Positions 1 to 10,667 are shown, counted from the stretch's first letter. The stretch: 15,226 nucleotides of DNA from Ilumatobacteraceae bacterium (GCA_025456105.1 JALOLG010000004.1:1-15226), one strand, 5' to 3'. Numbers and translations are program-made. Notes: generated by a model from the sequence alone, not told the origin.

Positions 1-260
1 TTGAGCGGCACGACCACGCCGCCGCCCAGGAACGCCGCGTGCCACAGGTTCACGTAGCGCCGCGAGTTGCCGGCCAGCACGGCGAACCGGTCGTCGGCCG
101 CCAGCCCGAGCGCGCGGCGGTGCGCGTCGGCCAGGCGCAGCGACCGGTCGACGTGGTCGGCCAGCTGCTCGGTCGAGCCGTCGTCGTCGATGAACGCCGG
201 CCGGTCGCTCGCTCGCGCCGCCGCGCCGAGCAGCAGGCGTGGATAGATCAGCTCCTCCAT
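1..260 (-). CDS. Acyl-CoA synthetase / AMP-dependent ligase, N-terminal part (partial)
   Basis: On the minus strand an open frame begins with ATG at 260-258 and runs off the left edge after about 86 residues. It starts MEELIYPRLLLGAAARASDR and later contains FAVLAGNSRRYVNLWHAAF followed by LGGGVVVPLN. This matches the N-terminal pattern of adenylate-forming acyl-CoA ligases: a short amphipathic start, then a segment in which the user is asked to give up an old site ('LAGNSxxYxxLWxAAFxxGxVVVPLN'). Such enzymes activate a carboxylic acid with ATP to an acyl-adenylate and transfer it to CoA. The AMP-binding motifs would lie outside the window, so the substrate cannot be read. The start is supported by an AGGGGG ribosome-binding site five bases upstream. 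The gene is divergent from a luciferase-like oxidoreductase, and both may act in lipid or aromatic-acid catabolism (inference). Confidence 0.8.
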   Translation of the reverse strand, partial: MEELIYPRLLLGAAARASDRPAFIDDDGSTEQLADHVDRSLRLADAHRRALGLAADDRFAVLAGNSRRYVNLWHAAFLGGGVVVPL

Positions 261-265
261 CGGTT

Positions 266-271
266 CCCCCT
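266..271 (-). promoter_or_regulatory. Ribosome-binding site of the acyl-CoA synthetase
   Basis: Read on the minus strand this is AGGGGG, five bases before the ATG at 260. It pairs with the CCUCC end of 16S rRNA allowing one G-U wobble. The same hexamer with the same spacing precedes the molybdenum hydroxylase at 11265, and it fixes the start of this truncated gene. Confidence 0.65.
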
Positions 272-301
272 GTGATCGCCCGATCCGTTCCCCAGCGGCC
301 G

Positions 302-307
302 ACCGTA
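302..307 (-). promoter_or_regulatory. Candidate -10 element (TACGGT) for the acyl-CoA synthetase
   Basis: Minus-strand TACGGT fits the actinobacterial TAnnnT -10 pattern. Transcription from about position 295 would give a leader of roughly 35 bases carrying the AGGGGG ribosome-binding site. I see no convincing -35. The opposite strand has no comparable TAnnnT for the plus-strand gene in this 62-base divergent gap. Confidence 0.4.
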
Positions 308-322
308 CTGAACTCGATCGCC

Positions 323-1213
323 ATGGACGGATCCCGAGCGACCGGCGCCCCACCCGCGATCGGCATCACGCTGATGCTCACCGACCGGTCGATCCACCCG
401 ACCGAGCTCGCACGCGAGGTCGAGGCGCGTGGCTTCGAGTCGCTGTTCCTGCCCGAGCACAGCCACATCCCCACCTCTCGGCGCACGCCCTGGCCCGGCT
501 CGCTCGACCCCACCACCCCCCTCCCCGACTACTACGCGCGCCTCGTCGACCAGACCGTGTCGCTCGCGATGGCCGCCGCGGTCACCGAGCGGCTCGTGCT
601 CGGCACCGCGGTCACCCTCGTCGCCCAGCACGACCCGATCTGGCTGGCCAAGCAGGTGGCCACGCTCGACGCGCTCTCGGGCGGACGCGTGCTGATCGGC
701 GCCGGCTTCGGGTGGAACCGCGAGGAGGCCGAGAGCCACGGCGTCGTGCACGGCGACCGGCGGCGCCTGGTGGAGGAGCACGTGGCGCTCATGCGGACGC
801 TCTGGCGCGACGAGGTGGCCGAGTTCCGGGGCGAGCTCGTCTCGCTCGAGCCGTCGTGGGCCTGGCCCAAGCCGGCGCGGCCGGAGGGGCCGCCGGTGCT
901 GCTCGGTGGCGGGACCGGCCCGGTGCTGCTCGACGCGATCGTCCGCTGGGCCGACGGGTGGATGCCCATCACGGCCCGTCCCTCGCTCGGCGACCGGCTC
1001 GAGCGCCTCCGGGCCGCCTGGACCGAGGCGGGCCGCGACCCCGACCGCCTCCAGATCGCCGTGATGGGGGCCACCACGGACCCGGCGGGGCTCGAGCAGC
1101 TCGGGCGCGAGGGCGTGCAGCGAGCCGTGCTCACGATCTGGAGCGAGGACCGCGACGAGATCCTGCGGACGCTCGACGAGCTGGCCGAGCTGCCGCGCCG
1201 GCTGCACGGCTGA
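323..1213 (+). CDS. LLM-class (F420-dependent) oxidoreductase
   Basis: This 296-residue protein belongs to the luciferase-like monooxygenase fold, a TIM barrel that uses F420 or flavin. It opens with IGITLMLTDRSI and has ARGFESLFLPEHSHIP at residues 36-51, the usual strand-2 'E/DH' region near the cofactor. It continues with TERLVLGTAV at 88-97, LAKQVATLDALSGGRVLIGAGFGWNREEAESHG at 108-140, and PVLLGGGTGPVLLDAIVRWADGWMP near 191-215. These features and the length match the 'probable F420-dependent oxidoreductase' subfamilies common in Actinomycetota; F420 rather than FMN is inferred from family and taxon. The substrate is unknown. The reading frame is open upstream to 239, but that would run into the divergent ligase gene. 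I chose the ATG at 323, which begins MDGSRATG just before the first barrel strand; a GTG at 272 is a less likely alternative. No strong ribosome-binding site is visible. Confidence 0.85.
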   Translation: MDGSRATGAPPAIGITLMLTDRSIHPTELAREVEARGFESLFLPEHSHIPTSRRTPWPGSLDPTTPLPDYYARLVDQTVSLAMAAAVTERLVLGTAVTLVAQHDPIWLAKQVATLDALSGGRVLIGAGFGWNREEAESHGVVHGDRRRLVEEHVALMRTLWRDEVAEFRGELVSLEPSWAWPKPARPEGPPVLLGGGTGPVLLDAIVRWADGWMPITARPSLGDRLERLRAAWTEAGRDPDRLQIAVMGATTDPAGLEQLGREGVQRAVLTIWSEDRDEILRTLDELAELPRRLHG

Positions 1214-1240
1214 CGGCCCCGGTGGGAGCCCGCCCGGCCG
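1214..1240 (+). terminator. Candidate hairpin terminator after the oxidoreductase
   Basis: Directly after the stop codon, CGGCC (1214-1218) can pair with GGCCG (1236-1240), and inside it GGTGG (1221-1225) with CCGCC (1230-1234) around a GAGC loop. That gives about ten mostly G-C pairs with a small internal loop. There is no T-run, so it would be a U-tract-less terminator if it works. It ends five bases before the rplY -10 and could instead affect that promoter. Confidence 0.35.
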
Positions 1241-1244
1241 CCGG

Positions 1245-1250
1245 TAGCAT
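1245..1250 (+). promoter_or_regulatory. Candidate -10 element (TAGCAT) for rplY
   Basis: TAGCAT fits TAnnnT and lies in an otherwise A/T-poor gap between the oxidoreductase and rplY. Initiation near 1257 would give a leader of about 39 bases with a weak AGAGG ribosome-binding site at 1284-1288, eight bases before the ATG. It probably drives rplY, pth and mfd. Confidence 0.45.
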
Positions 1251-1295
1251 CGACGGGCGCTGTTCCCGGTCTCCCGAGTCACCAGAGGCACCACC

Positions 1296-1934
1296 ATGTC
1301 CGACACCGTCCTCATCGCCCACACCGGCCGCGACACCGGCAGTAGCGCGTCGCGCCGGATGCGCCGCGACGACATGATCCCGGCCGTCGTGTACGGCCAG
1401 GGCATGGAGCCGATCTCGATCGCCGTCAACCGCCGCGATCTCCGTCACGCCCTGTCGGGCGGCGCCGGCGTCAACACCGTGCTCGACCTCACGATCGACG
1501 GCACCGTGTACCCCGCCATCGTCAAGGAGATGCAGCGCCACCCGGTGCGCCGCACCGTGGCGCACGTCGACTTCGTGCAGGTGAACCTCAGCGAGGAGAT
1601 CACGGTGTCGATCCCGGTCCGCCTCGAGGGCGAGGCCCGCGACGTCACCGACAACGGCGGCATCGTCGATCCGGCCGTCGACACGATCGAGGTGTCCACC
1701 CGCCCGCGCGACATCCCCGACGAGATCGTCATCGACATCTCCGCCATGCAGATGGACTCGGTGATCCGCCTCGGCGACCTCCCGATGCCAGCCGGCGTCA
1801 CCGCCCTCGGCGACCCCGAGATGCCGGTGGTCACGGTGCTGCTCACCAGCCGCGAGGAGCCGGCCGAGGCCGCCGCCGAGGCCGAGGGTGAGGCTGGCGA
1901 GGCCGAGGGCGGCAGCGCCGCCGACGCCGACTGA
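1296..1934 (+). CDS. rplY: Large ribosomal subunit protein bL25 (CTC/TL5 type)
   Basis: This 212-residue protein binds 5S rRNA in the large ribosomal subunit. The N-terminal 5S-binding domain covers about residues 1-93, with the family motifs SRRMRRDDMIPAVVYGQG (19-36) and KEMQRHPVRRTVAHVDF (77-93). The beta-rich TL5/CTC C-terminal domain follows to about 185, with VSIPVRLEGEA at 104-114 and the DLPMPAGV turn at 161-168. The protein is longer than the roughly 95-residue E. coli L25 and matches the CTC form typical of Gram-positives. It ends in a low-complexity acidic tail rich in Ala, Glu and Gly (186-212), common in high-GC relatives. The ATG at 1296 follows a weak AGAGG. pth begins 44 bases downstream, an order often seen in bacteria, so co-transcription is likely. 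Confidence 0.95.
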   Translation: MSDTVLIAHTGRDTGSSASRRMRRDDMIPAVVYGQGMEPISIAVNRRDLRHALSGGAGVNTVLDLTIDGTVYPAIVKEMQRHPVRRTVAHVDFVQVNLSEEITVSIPVRLEGEARDVTDNGGIVDPAVDTIEVSTRPRDIPDEIVIDISAMQMDSVIRLGDLPMPAGVTALGDPEMPVVTVLLTSREEPAEAAAEAEGEAGEAEGGSAADAD

Positions 1935-1978
1935 GCGTCGACCCGGCCAACCTCTGCACCACCTGCGCCAGCAGCACG

Positions 1979-2590
1979 GTGAAGCTCTTCGGTCGTCGAG
2001 ACGGCGGTGACGCCCCGTTCCGATGGCTGGTCGTCGGCCTCGGGAACCCGGGGTCGTCGTACGCCGGGACCCGGCACAACGTCGGGGAGGACGTCGTCCG
2101 GGTCCTGGCGCAACGACGCGGCGACGCGCTGCGCGCCGGCCGCGACCAGGCCCTCGTGGCCGAGTCGCGGATCGACGACGAGCGAGTCGTGCTCGCGTTC
2201 CCGATCACCTACATGAACGAGTCGGGCCGCTCGGTCGCCGCACTCGTCCGCCGCTACCGCATCGACGACCCGGCCCACCTCGTGGTGGTGCACGACGAGC
2301 TCGACCTGCCTCCCGGCACGGTGCGGGTGAAGGTCGGCGGCGGCCTCGCCGGCCACAACGGCCTGCGCAGCATCGCCCAGCAGCTCGGTACGAACGACTT
2401 CGTGCGGGTGCGCATCGGCGTGGGCAAGCCCCCGTCGAAGGAGCGGGGCGCCAGCCACGTCCTGAGCAAGCTGCGCGGCGCCGAGCGCGAGCTCCTCGAC
2501 GTCGCCGTGGCGGTGGCCGCCGACGCCGTGGCCACGATCGTCACCGACGGCCCCGATGCCGCCATGCGCGACGTCAACGCACGCGGATGA
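1979..2590 (+). CDS. pth: Peptidyl-tRNA hydrolase
   Basis: This is a 203-residue monomeric Pth that cleaves the ester between peptide and tRNA on drop-off products, recycling tRNA in the cytoplasm. The signature is complete: VVGLGNPGSSYAGTRHNVG (18-36) contains Asn23 and catalytic His33, ITYMNESG (76-83) contains Asn80, VVVHDELDLPPG (102-113) contains Asp106, and GGLAGHNGLRS (121-131) contains His126 and Asn127. These correspond to E. coli Asn10, His20, Asn68, Asp93, His113 and Asn114 by family knowledge. The GTG at 1979 adds about 15 residues (MKLFGRRDGGDAPFR) before the first strand. No clear ribosome-binding site or -10 lies in the 44-base gap, so it probably shares the rplY transcript. 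Its TGA overlaps the mfd ATG in an ATGA. Confidence 0.96.
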   Translation: MKLFGRRDGGDAPFRWLVVGLGNPGSSYAGTRHNVGEDVVRVLAQRRGDALRAGRDQALVAESRIDDERVVLAFPITYMNESGRSVAALVRRYRIDDPAHLVVVHDELDLPPGTVRVKVGGGLAGHNGLRSIAQQLGTNDFVRVRIGVGKPPSKERGASHVLSKLRGAERELLDVAVAVAADAVATIVTDGPDAAMRDVNARG

Positions 2591-5500
2591 TGCTCGCCGA
2601 CCTCCCTCCGCTGCTCCGCGACGAGCCCGGCCTCACCCGTGCGCTCGGCGACCCGAGCGCACGGCTCGCCGTCGGCGAGGCCGCCCGCCCGATCGCGCTC
2701 GCTGCCCTCGCCGGGCTGTCGCACCACCGACCGCTCGTCGTGGTGTGCCCCACCGGCACCGCCGCCGGCCAGCTCGCCGACGACCTGGCGGCGTTCGTCG
2801 AGCCGGGCGACGTCGAGGTGTTCCCGGCATGGGAGACGCTGCCCTTCGAGCGGGTGAGCCCCAGCGTCGAGGCCATGGGTCAGCGGCTGCGGGTCCTCTG
2901 GCGGCTGCACTCACCCGACCGCAGCCCCGCGGTGGTGGTCACCAGCGTCCGTGCCGCGCTGCAGCGGCTGGGGCCCGGCGCCGACGAGATCGAGCCGGTG
3001 GCGGTGCGCCCCGGCGACGTCATCGACCCCGACGAGCTGTGCGAGACCCTCGTGCACTTCGGCTACCGGCGCGAGGAGCTGGTCGAGCACCGCGGCGAGT
3101 TCGCCCGCCGCGGCGCCATCGTCGACGTCTTCCCCTCCACCGCCGACACCCCGATCCGCATCGACCTGTGGGGCGACGAGGTCGACCGGCTCACGCGGTT
3201 CGGCGTCAACGACCAGCGCTCCACCGACGACCTCGACGAGGCGCTGGTGTTCCCCGCACGCGAGCTCCTGCCCGACGACGCGGTCCGCGAGCGTGCCGCC
3301 GCGCTCGTGGCGACCGAGCCGTGGGGTCGCGAGCACTGGGAGCGACTCGCCGAGGGCTTCCACTTCGACGGCATGGAGTCGTGGCTGCCGTGGCTCACCG
3401 ACGGCGACCGGCTGCTCGTCGACGTGCTCCCCGACGCCGCCAAGATCGTGCTCGTCGAGCCCCGTCGCATGCGCGACCGAGCGATCGACCTGCTCGCCGA
3501 GGAGGACGACCTCGCCCGCTCGCTCGCGTCCACGTGGGCGCGCGACGCCACCACCTCCTTCCCGCGCCTGCACGCCGATCCCGACGCCCTCCTGCGGAGT
3601 GCCGGTGCGTTCTGGTCGATCGACACCAGCCCCGAGTCACCCGACACGCCGATGGTGGAGGCCACCGGCTGGGGACCCGTCACCGCCGATGCGAGCGGAC
3701 TCGCGAGCCGCCTGCGCGACCTGCTGGAGCGTCGCTACCGCGTGGTGGTCGCCGCGGACGGCACCGGATCGGCGGAGCGGCTCCGCGCCGTGCTGCTCGA
3801 CCAGGGTCTCGACTTCCCGCTCGCCACCGAGGGCACCGACCTCACCCGACCCGGCGGCCACGTCGTGGTCGCACCGCTGCACCGCGGGTGCAGCCTGCCG
3901 AACGCCGCGGTCGCGATCGTCGCGGAGTCCGATCTCACCGGCCGCCGTCGTGCGCACCGACAGGCGCGACCACGCCGGCGTGAGAGCGCCGGCACCTTCG
4001 ACGACCTGGTGCCGGGCAGCTACGTGGTGCACCACCAGCACGGCGTCGGCCGCTACGAGGGGATGGTCACCCGGGCGATCGGCGGGGTCGAGCGCGACTA
4101 CCTGCTCGTCGCCTACAAGGGCGGCGACAAGCTGTACGTCCCCTCCGACCAGATCGACACGCTCCGCCAGTACGTGGGCGGCGAGGCACCCACCCTGCAC
4201 CGGCTCGGCGGGAGCGACTTCGCGAAGGCCAAGAGCCGGGTCCGGTCGGCGGTGCGCGAGGTGGCCCAGGAGCTGGTGGTGCTCTACCAGAAGCGGGTCA
4301 ACGCCACCGGCCACGCGTTCGGTCACGACACGCCGTGGCAGCACGAGATGGAGCAGGCCTTCCCGTACGTGGAGACGCCCGACCAGCGGCGCGCCATCGA
4401 CGACATCAAGGCCGACATGGAGCGCCCGTTCCCGATGGACCGGCTGCTGTGCGGCGACGTCGGGTTCGGCAAGACCGAGGTGGCGATCCGGGCCGCGTTC
4501 AAGGCGATCCAGGACGGCAAGCAGGTGGCGGTGCTGGCGCCCACGACGCTGCTCGCCAGCCAGCACGGCACCACCTTCGCCGATCGCTTCGCCGGCTACC
4601 CGATCCGCGTGGAGGTGCTGTCGCGGTTCCTCACCCCGGCCCAGGCCCGCGCGGTCGTCGAGGGCGTGCGATCCGGCGAGGTCGACTGCGTCGTCGGCAC
4701 GCACCGCCTGCTCGGGGCCGACATCGAGTTCAAGGACCTCGGGCTGCTCGTGGTCGACGAGGAGCAGCGCTTCGGTGTGCAGCACAAGGAGGCGATGAAG
4801 CGCCTCAAGACCGACGTCGACGTGCTCACCCTCTCGGCGACGCCCATCCCGCGCACCCTCGAGATGTCGCTCGTCGGCATCCGCGACCTGTCGCTGCTGC
4901 AGACCCCGCCCGCCGATCGCCAGCCGATCCTCACCTTCGTCGGCGAGTACGACGAGCGCGTGGCGGTGGAGGCGATCCGGCGCGAGCTGCTCCGGGAGGG
5001 GCAGGTCTTCTGGGTGCACAACCGGGTGCAGTCGATCGACACCGCCGCCGCACGGCTGCGCGAGCTGGTGCCCGAGGCGCGCATCGCGATCGCGCACGGC
5101 CAGATGGACGAGGGCAGCCTCGAGCAGGTGGTCGTCGACTTCTGGGAGGGCCGCTACGACGTCCTCGTCTGCACCACGATCATCGAGTCGGGCATCGACA
5201 TGCCCACGGTGAACACCCTCGTGGTCGAGCGCGCCGACCTGCTCGGCCTCGGCCAGCTGCACCAGCTGCGCGGCCGCGTCGGCCGCAGCGGCAGCCGCGC
5301 GTACGCCTACCTGTTCCACCCGCGCGACCGGGTGCTCAGCGAGGAGGCCTACGAGCGCCTGCGCACGATCGGCGAATCGACCGACCTCGGCTCGGGCTTC
5401 AAGATCGCGATGCGCGACCTCGAGATCCGGGGCGCCGGCAACCTGCTCGGCGAGGCGCAATCCGGCCACATCGCCGCCGTGGGCTACGACCTCTACTGCC

Positions 5501-5982
5501 AGATGGTCACCGAGGCGGTCGCCGAGATGAAGGGCGAGCCCATCCCCCAGCCCGCCGAGCTCAAGCTCGACGTGCCCACCGATGCCCACCTGCCGGCCGA
5601 CTACGTGGCCAAGGAGGCCCTGCGACTCGAGGCGTACCGGCGCCTCGCCGAGGTCACCACGCCCGACGAGGTCGACGACATCCGCGCCGAGTGGCTCGAC
5701 CGCTACGGCCCGCTGCCGCCCGCCGCCGAGGCCCTGCTCCGTGTCGGCGAGCTGCGCGCCGAGTGCCACCGGCTCGGCATCACCGAGGTGCAGATCACCA
5801 CCGACCAGGCCCGGCTGTCGCCGATCCGGCTCCAGCTCAGCCAGGAGATGCGGCTGCGCCGGCTCGCCCGCGACGCCAAGGTGAAAGACGACCTGGCGCA
5901 GCTCGTGGTGCCGATCCCCCGCCGGCGCGACCCTGCCGAGTTCCTCGTCGGGTTCCTGCGCGAGCTGGTGCCCCCGGCGTGA
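2587..5982 (+). CDS. mfd: Transcription-repair coupling factor Mfd
   Basis: This 1131-residue ATP-dependent DNA translocase pushes stalled RNA polymerase off lesions and recruits UvrA. The length equals the usual family size (about 1150). The UvrB-like N-terminal module shows FPAWETLPFE (79-88) and HRGEFARRG (168-176). The RNA-polymerase interaction domain starts near 468, with VPGSYVVHHQHGVGRYEGM. The RecG-like motor has Walker A GDVGFGKT (623-630), DEEQ (724-727), SATPIPRT (750-757) and QLRGRVGR (893-900). The C-terminal TRCF domain, which masks the UvrA-binding surface, follows at roughly 985-1090. All modules appear intact. The start is the ATG at 2587 overlapping the pth stop (ATGA), suggesting translational coupling; ATG at 2590 is an equal alternative one codon later. 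The long open frame upstream of 2587 is a shadow of pth. Confidence 0.97.
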   Translation: MMLADLPPLLRDEPGLTRALGDPSARLAVGEAARPIALAALAGLSHHRPLVVVCPTGTAAGQLADDLAAFVEPGDVEVFPAWETLPFERVSPSVEAMGQRLRVLWRLHSPDRSPAVVVTSVRAALQRLGPGADEIEPVAVRPGDVIDPDELCETLVHFGYRREELVEHRGEFARRGAIVDVFPSTADTPIRIDLWGDEVDRLTRFGVNDQRSTDDLDEALVFPARELLPDDAVRERAAALVATEPWGREHWERLAEGFHFDGMESWLPWLTDGDRLLVDVLPDAAKIVLVEPRRMRDRAIDLLAEEDDLARSLASTWARDATTSFPRLHADPDALLRSAGAFWSIDTSPESPDTPMVEATGWGPVTADASGLASRLRDLLERRYRVVVAADGTGSAERLRAVLLDQGLDFPLATEGTDLTRPGGHVVVAPLHRGCSLPNAAVAIVAESDLTGRRRAHRQARPRRRESAGTFDDLVPGSYVVHHQHGVGRYEGMVTRAIGGVERDYLLVAYKGGDKLYVPSDQIDTLRQYVGGEAPTLHRLGGSDFAKAKSRVRSAVREVAQELVVLYQKRVNATGHAFGHDTPWQHEMEQAFPYVETPDQRRAIDDIKADMERPFPMDRLLCGDVGFGKTEVAIRAAFKAIQDGKQVAVLAPTTLLASQHGTTFADRFAGYPIRVEVLSRFLTPAQARAVVEGVRSGEVDCVVGTHRLLGADIEFKDLGLLVVDEEQRFGVQHKEAMKRLKTDVDVLTLSATPIPRTLEMSLVGIRDLSLLQTPPADRQPILTFVGEYDERVAVEAIRRELLREGQVFWVHNRVQSIDTAAARLRELVPEARIAIAHGQMDEGSLEQVVVDFWEGRYDVLVCTTIIESGIDMPTVNTLVVERADLLGLGQLHQLRGRVGRSGSRAYAYLFHPRDRVLSEEAYERLRTIGESTDLGSGFKIAMRDLEIRGAGNLLGEAQSGHIAAVGYDLYCQMVTEAVAEMKGEPIPQPAELKLDVPTDAHLPADYVAKEALRLEAYRRLAEVTTPDEVDDIRAEWLDRYGPLPPAAEALLRVGELRAECHRLGITEVQITTDQARLSPIRLQLSQEMRLRRLARDAKVKDDLAQLVVPIPRRRDPAEFLVGFLRELVPPA

Positions 5983-5996
5983 CGGCGCCCCGGCGG

Positions 5997-6002
5997 TAGC
6001 GT
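5997..6002 (+). promoter_or_regulatory. -10 element (TAGCGT), leaderless promoter of the PPIase lipoprotein
   Basis: TAGCGT lies in the 28-base gap after mfd, with eight bases between it and the GTG at 6011. At normal -10 to start-site distance the transcript would begin at or next to the start codon. No ribosome-binding site is present, as expected for a leaderless mRNA. The lipoprotein and mazG could therefore be expressed separately from mfd. Confidence 0.5.
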
Positions 6003-6010
6003 CTGCGCCC

Positions 6011-6913
6011 GTGATCCGCCGCCCCCTCGTCACGTCGCTCGTCGTCCTCGGCCTCGCCGGCCTCTCGGTCGGGTGCTCCACCGTCGACCAGAACGACGTG
6101 GCCGCGAGCGTCGGCGACGCCGAGCTCGGCCAGGACGAGCTCGACCGGCTGATCGTGGCCAGCACGCCCGGAGCCGAGCAGGGCGAGACGGTCGATGCCT
6201 CGGCCGACACCGCCCGCCAGCTCATCCAGACGTGGGTGGTCGGCGAGATCCTCGCCGACGCGGTCACCGCCGCCGGCGGCTCGATCACCGACGAGGACCG
6301 GGCGGCCGCCACCCAGCAGCTCAGTGAGCAGACCGGACCGGCCTGGGCCGATCTCGATCCGGCGCTGCAGGACCTGCAGGTGAGCCAGCAGGCCGCCGTC
6401 ACGGTCTGGCTCAGCCAGGTCGAGACCCTCTCCCCCACCGAGGACGAGGTCGGCGCCGCGTACGAGCAGGGCCCGCTCGCCTCGGGCATCACCTGCACCC
6501 GCCACATCCTCCTGGAGACCGAGGCCGAGGCCCTCGACGTGCTCGCCGAGCTCGAGGCAGGTGGCGACTTCGCCGAGCTCGCGGCCGAGCGGTCGATCGA
6601 TCCGGGCTCGGCCGCCCAGGGCGGCGTCCTCCCGTGCTCCACCACCAACGAGTTCCGGTCGTCGTACGTCGCCGAGTACGTCGACGCCACGCTCGCCGCC
6701 GAGATCGGGGTGCCCACACCCCCGGTGCGCAGCGAGTTCGGCTACCACGTCATCGTCGTCCGCCCCTTCGACGAGGTGGTCGACGAGGGCGTGATCGACA
6801 TCTACCGGTCGCCGCAGGCGGTCTTCGGCAGGGTCGCCGCCGCAGCCGACGTCACGGTCGATCCCCGCTACGGCACGTTCGACCCCACCCGCGGCATCGT
6901 CCCGCTCGGCTGA
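6011..6913 (+). CDS. Parvulin-type peptidyl-prolyl isomerase lipoprotein (SurA/PrsA-like)
   Basis: This 300-residue exported protein has a lipoprotein signal: basic MIRRP, a hydrophobic stretch (6-19), then lipobox LSVGC with Cys22 as the predicted acylated residue. Residues 25-140 resemble the helical SurA-N chaperone region. A PpiC/parvulin domain covers about 160-252: CTRHILLET (162-170), AGGDFAELAAERSIDPGSAAQGG (183-205) and VRSEFGYHVIVV (239-250), the expected 'HIL...F..LA...S.D..S...GG.L......F...V...FG.H.I' pattern. It would assist folding of secreted proteins outside the membrane. Two further cysteines, Cys162 and Cys209, fall inside the rotamase domain and might form a disulfide (inference). 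The GTG at 6011 is favoured by the signal peptide and the leaderless -10. mazG starts four bases after its stop. Confidence 0.85.
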   Translation: MIRRPLVTSLVVLGLAGLSVGCSTVDQNDVAASVGDAELGQDELDRLIVASTPGAEQGETVDASADTARQLIQTWVVGEILADAVTAAGGSITDEDRAAATQQLSEQTGPAWADLDPALQDLQVSQQAAVTVWLSQVETLSPTEDEVGAAYEQGPLASGITCTRHILLETEAEALDVLAELEAGGDFAELAAERSIDPGSAAQGGVLPCSTTNEFRSSYVAEYVDATLAAEIGVPTPPVRSEFGYHVIVVRPFDEVVDEGVIDIYRSPQAVFGRVAAAADVTVDPRYGTFDPTRGIVPLG

Positions 6914-8355
6914 GCCCATGAGCTGGGCGGCGTTCCCCGAGGTCGTCGTCGTCGGGCTCGGTCCGGGTGGCCGCGAGCACGTCACCGCCGAGGCGCTCGA
7001 GCTGATCGCCGCGATCCCGCACCGCTACCTCCGCACCTCGGTGCACCCGACGGCCCACCTGGTGCCCGACGCCCGGTCGTTCGACCACGTCTACGAGGCG
7101 GCCGACACCTTCGACGACGTCTACGAGCGCATCGCCGACGACCTGGTGGCAGCGGCCCACGAGCACGGCCGCGTGCTCTACGCCGTCCCCGGCTCGCCGC
7201 TCGTGCTCGAGCGCACCGTCCGGCGCCTGCTCGCCGACGACCGCGTCGCGTGCGACGTCCGCCCGGCGATGTCGTTCCTCGACGTCGCCTGGGCCCGGCT
7301 CGGCATCGATCCCGTGGAGGCGGGTGTGCGGCTCGTCGACGGCCACGAGTTCGCCACGGCGGCAGCCGGAGAGCGCGGCCCCCTGCTCGTCGCCCACGTG
7401 CACGCCGACTGGGTGCTGTCGGAGATCAAGCTCGCCGTCGACGACCTCGACGGCTCCGCCGACGACGACGAGGTGGTGATCCTGCAGGCGCTCGGCACCC
7501 CCGACGAGCGCATCGAGCGCACGACGTGGAGCGAGCTCGACCGCACCGTCGCCGCCGACCACCTCACCACGCTCTACCTCCCGCGGCTGTCGGCGCCCGT
7601 CGGCGCGGAGTACGTGCGCTTCCACCGCCTCGCCCGCACCCTCCGCGAGCAGTGCCCGTGGGACATCGAGCAGACCCACCGATCGCTGGTGCCGTACCTG
7701 CTCGAGGAGACCTACGAGGTGGTCGATGCGCTCCAGGCGCTCGACCCCGACGACCCGGCCACCGACGACGCGCTCGTGGAGGAGCTCGGCGACCTGCTGT
7801 ACCAGATCGAGTTCCACGCCACGATCGCCGAGCAGGAGGGCCGGTTCACGATCGCCGACGTGGCCCGCGGCATCCACGACAAGCTCGTGCGACGGCACCC
7901 GCACGTGTTCGGCGATGTCGACGCCACCGACACCGCCACCGTGCTCGGCAACTGGGAGTCGATCAAGCGCGCCGAGAAGCAGCGCACGTCGGTGTTCGAC
8001 GGCGTGCCGACCTCGATGCCCGCGCTGTCGTACGCGCACGCCGTCCAGCGCAAGGCGGCCAAGGTCGGCTTCGACTGGCCCGACGTCGACGGCGCCCTCC
8101 CGAAGATCGCGGAGGAGGCCGACGAGGTGATGGCCGCCCGCGCCGACGGGGGTGACGTCGCGGGCGAGCTGGGCGACCTGCTCTTCGCCGTGGTCAACGT
8201 CGCGCGCCACCTCGGGGTCGATCCCGAGCTCGCCCTCCGTGCCGCGACGGCGAAGTTCCGGGAGCGGTTCGAAGCCGTGGAGCGGCTCGCCGCCGCTCGG
8301 GGGCTCGACGTCGGGACGGCTGGGCTCGCGGTGCTCGACGCCCTCTGGGACGAGG

Positions 8356-10625
<2,270 letters not shown>

Positions 10626-10644
10626 CCCACGCGGTGCCGCCGAT

Positions 10645-10660
10645 CAGGGTGCCGGCCCTG
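10645..10660 (+). terminator. Small hairpin between eno and ftsB
   Basis: CAGGGT (10645-10650) pairs with GCCCTG (10655-10660), with one G-T pair, around a GCCG loop. It lies 20 bases after the eno stop and just before the possible ftsB -10. There is no T-run. It might attenuate read-through from eno into ftsB, but the stem is short. Confidence 0.25.
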
Positions 10661-10661
10661 C

Positions 10662-10667
10662 GAGACT
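10662..10667 (+). promoter_or_regulatory. Possible -10 element (GAGACT) for the ftsB-like gene
   Basis: GAGACT lies six bases before the ATG at 10674, the spacing seen for the leaderless eno and lipoprotein promoters. The first base deviates from TAnnnT, so the call is weak; read-through from eno may suffice. Confidence 0.25.

Noticed and set aside
239..322. A longer start for the oxidoreductase at 239
   Set aside because: It would overlap the divergent ligase gene by 22 bases and add 28 residues before the usual family start.
1861..1931. GCC/GAG-rich repeats at the 3' end of rplY as a DNA repeat element
   Set aside because: They encode the Ala/Glu acidic tail common in this protein's family and are imperfect codon repeats, not an independent element.
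2023..2586. A 188-codon N-terminal extension of mfd overlapping pth
   Set aside because: The extension is Arg/Pro-rich shadow sequence of pth; the mfd domain begins normally at ATG 2587 in an ATGA overlap.
3637..6717. A 1026-codon open frame on the minus strand opposite mfd and the lipoprotein gene
   Set aside because: It is antisense to intact mfd with every motif present. High GC removes stops from the opposite strand, and the predicted product is a His/Leu/Val/Arg/Gly-rich low-complexity shadow with no recognisable domain.
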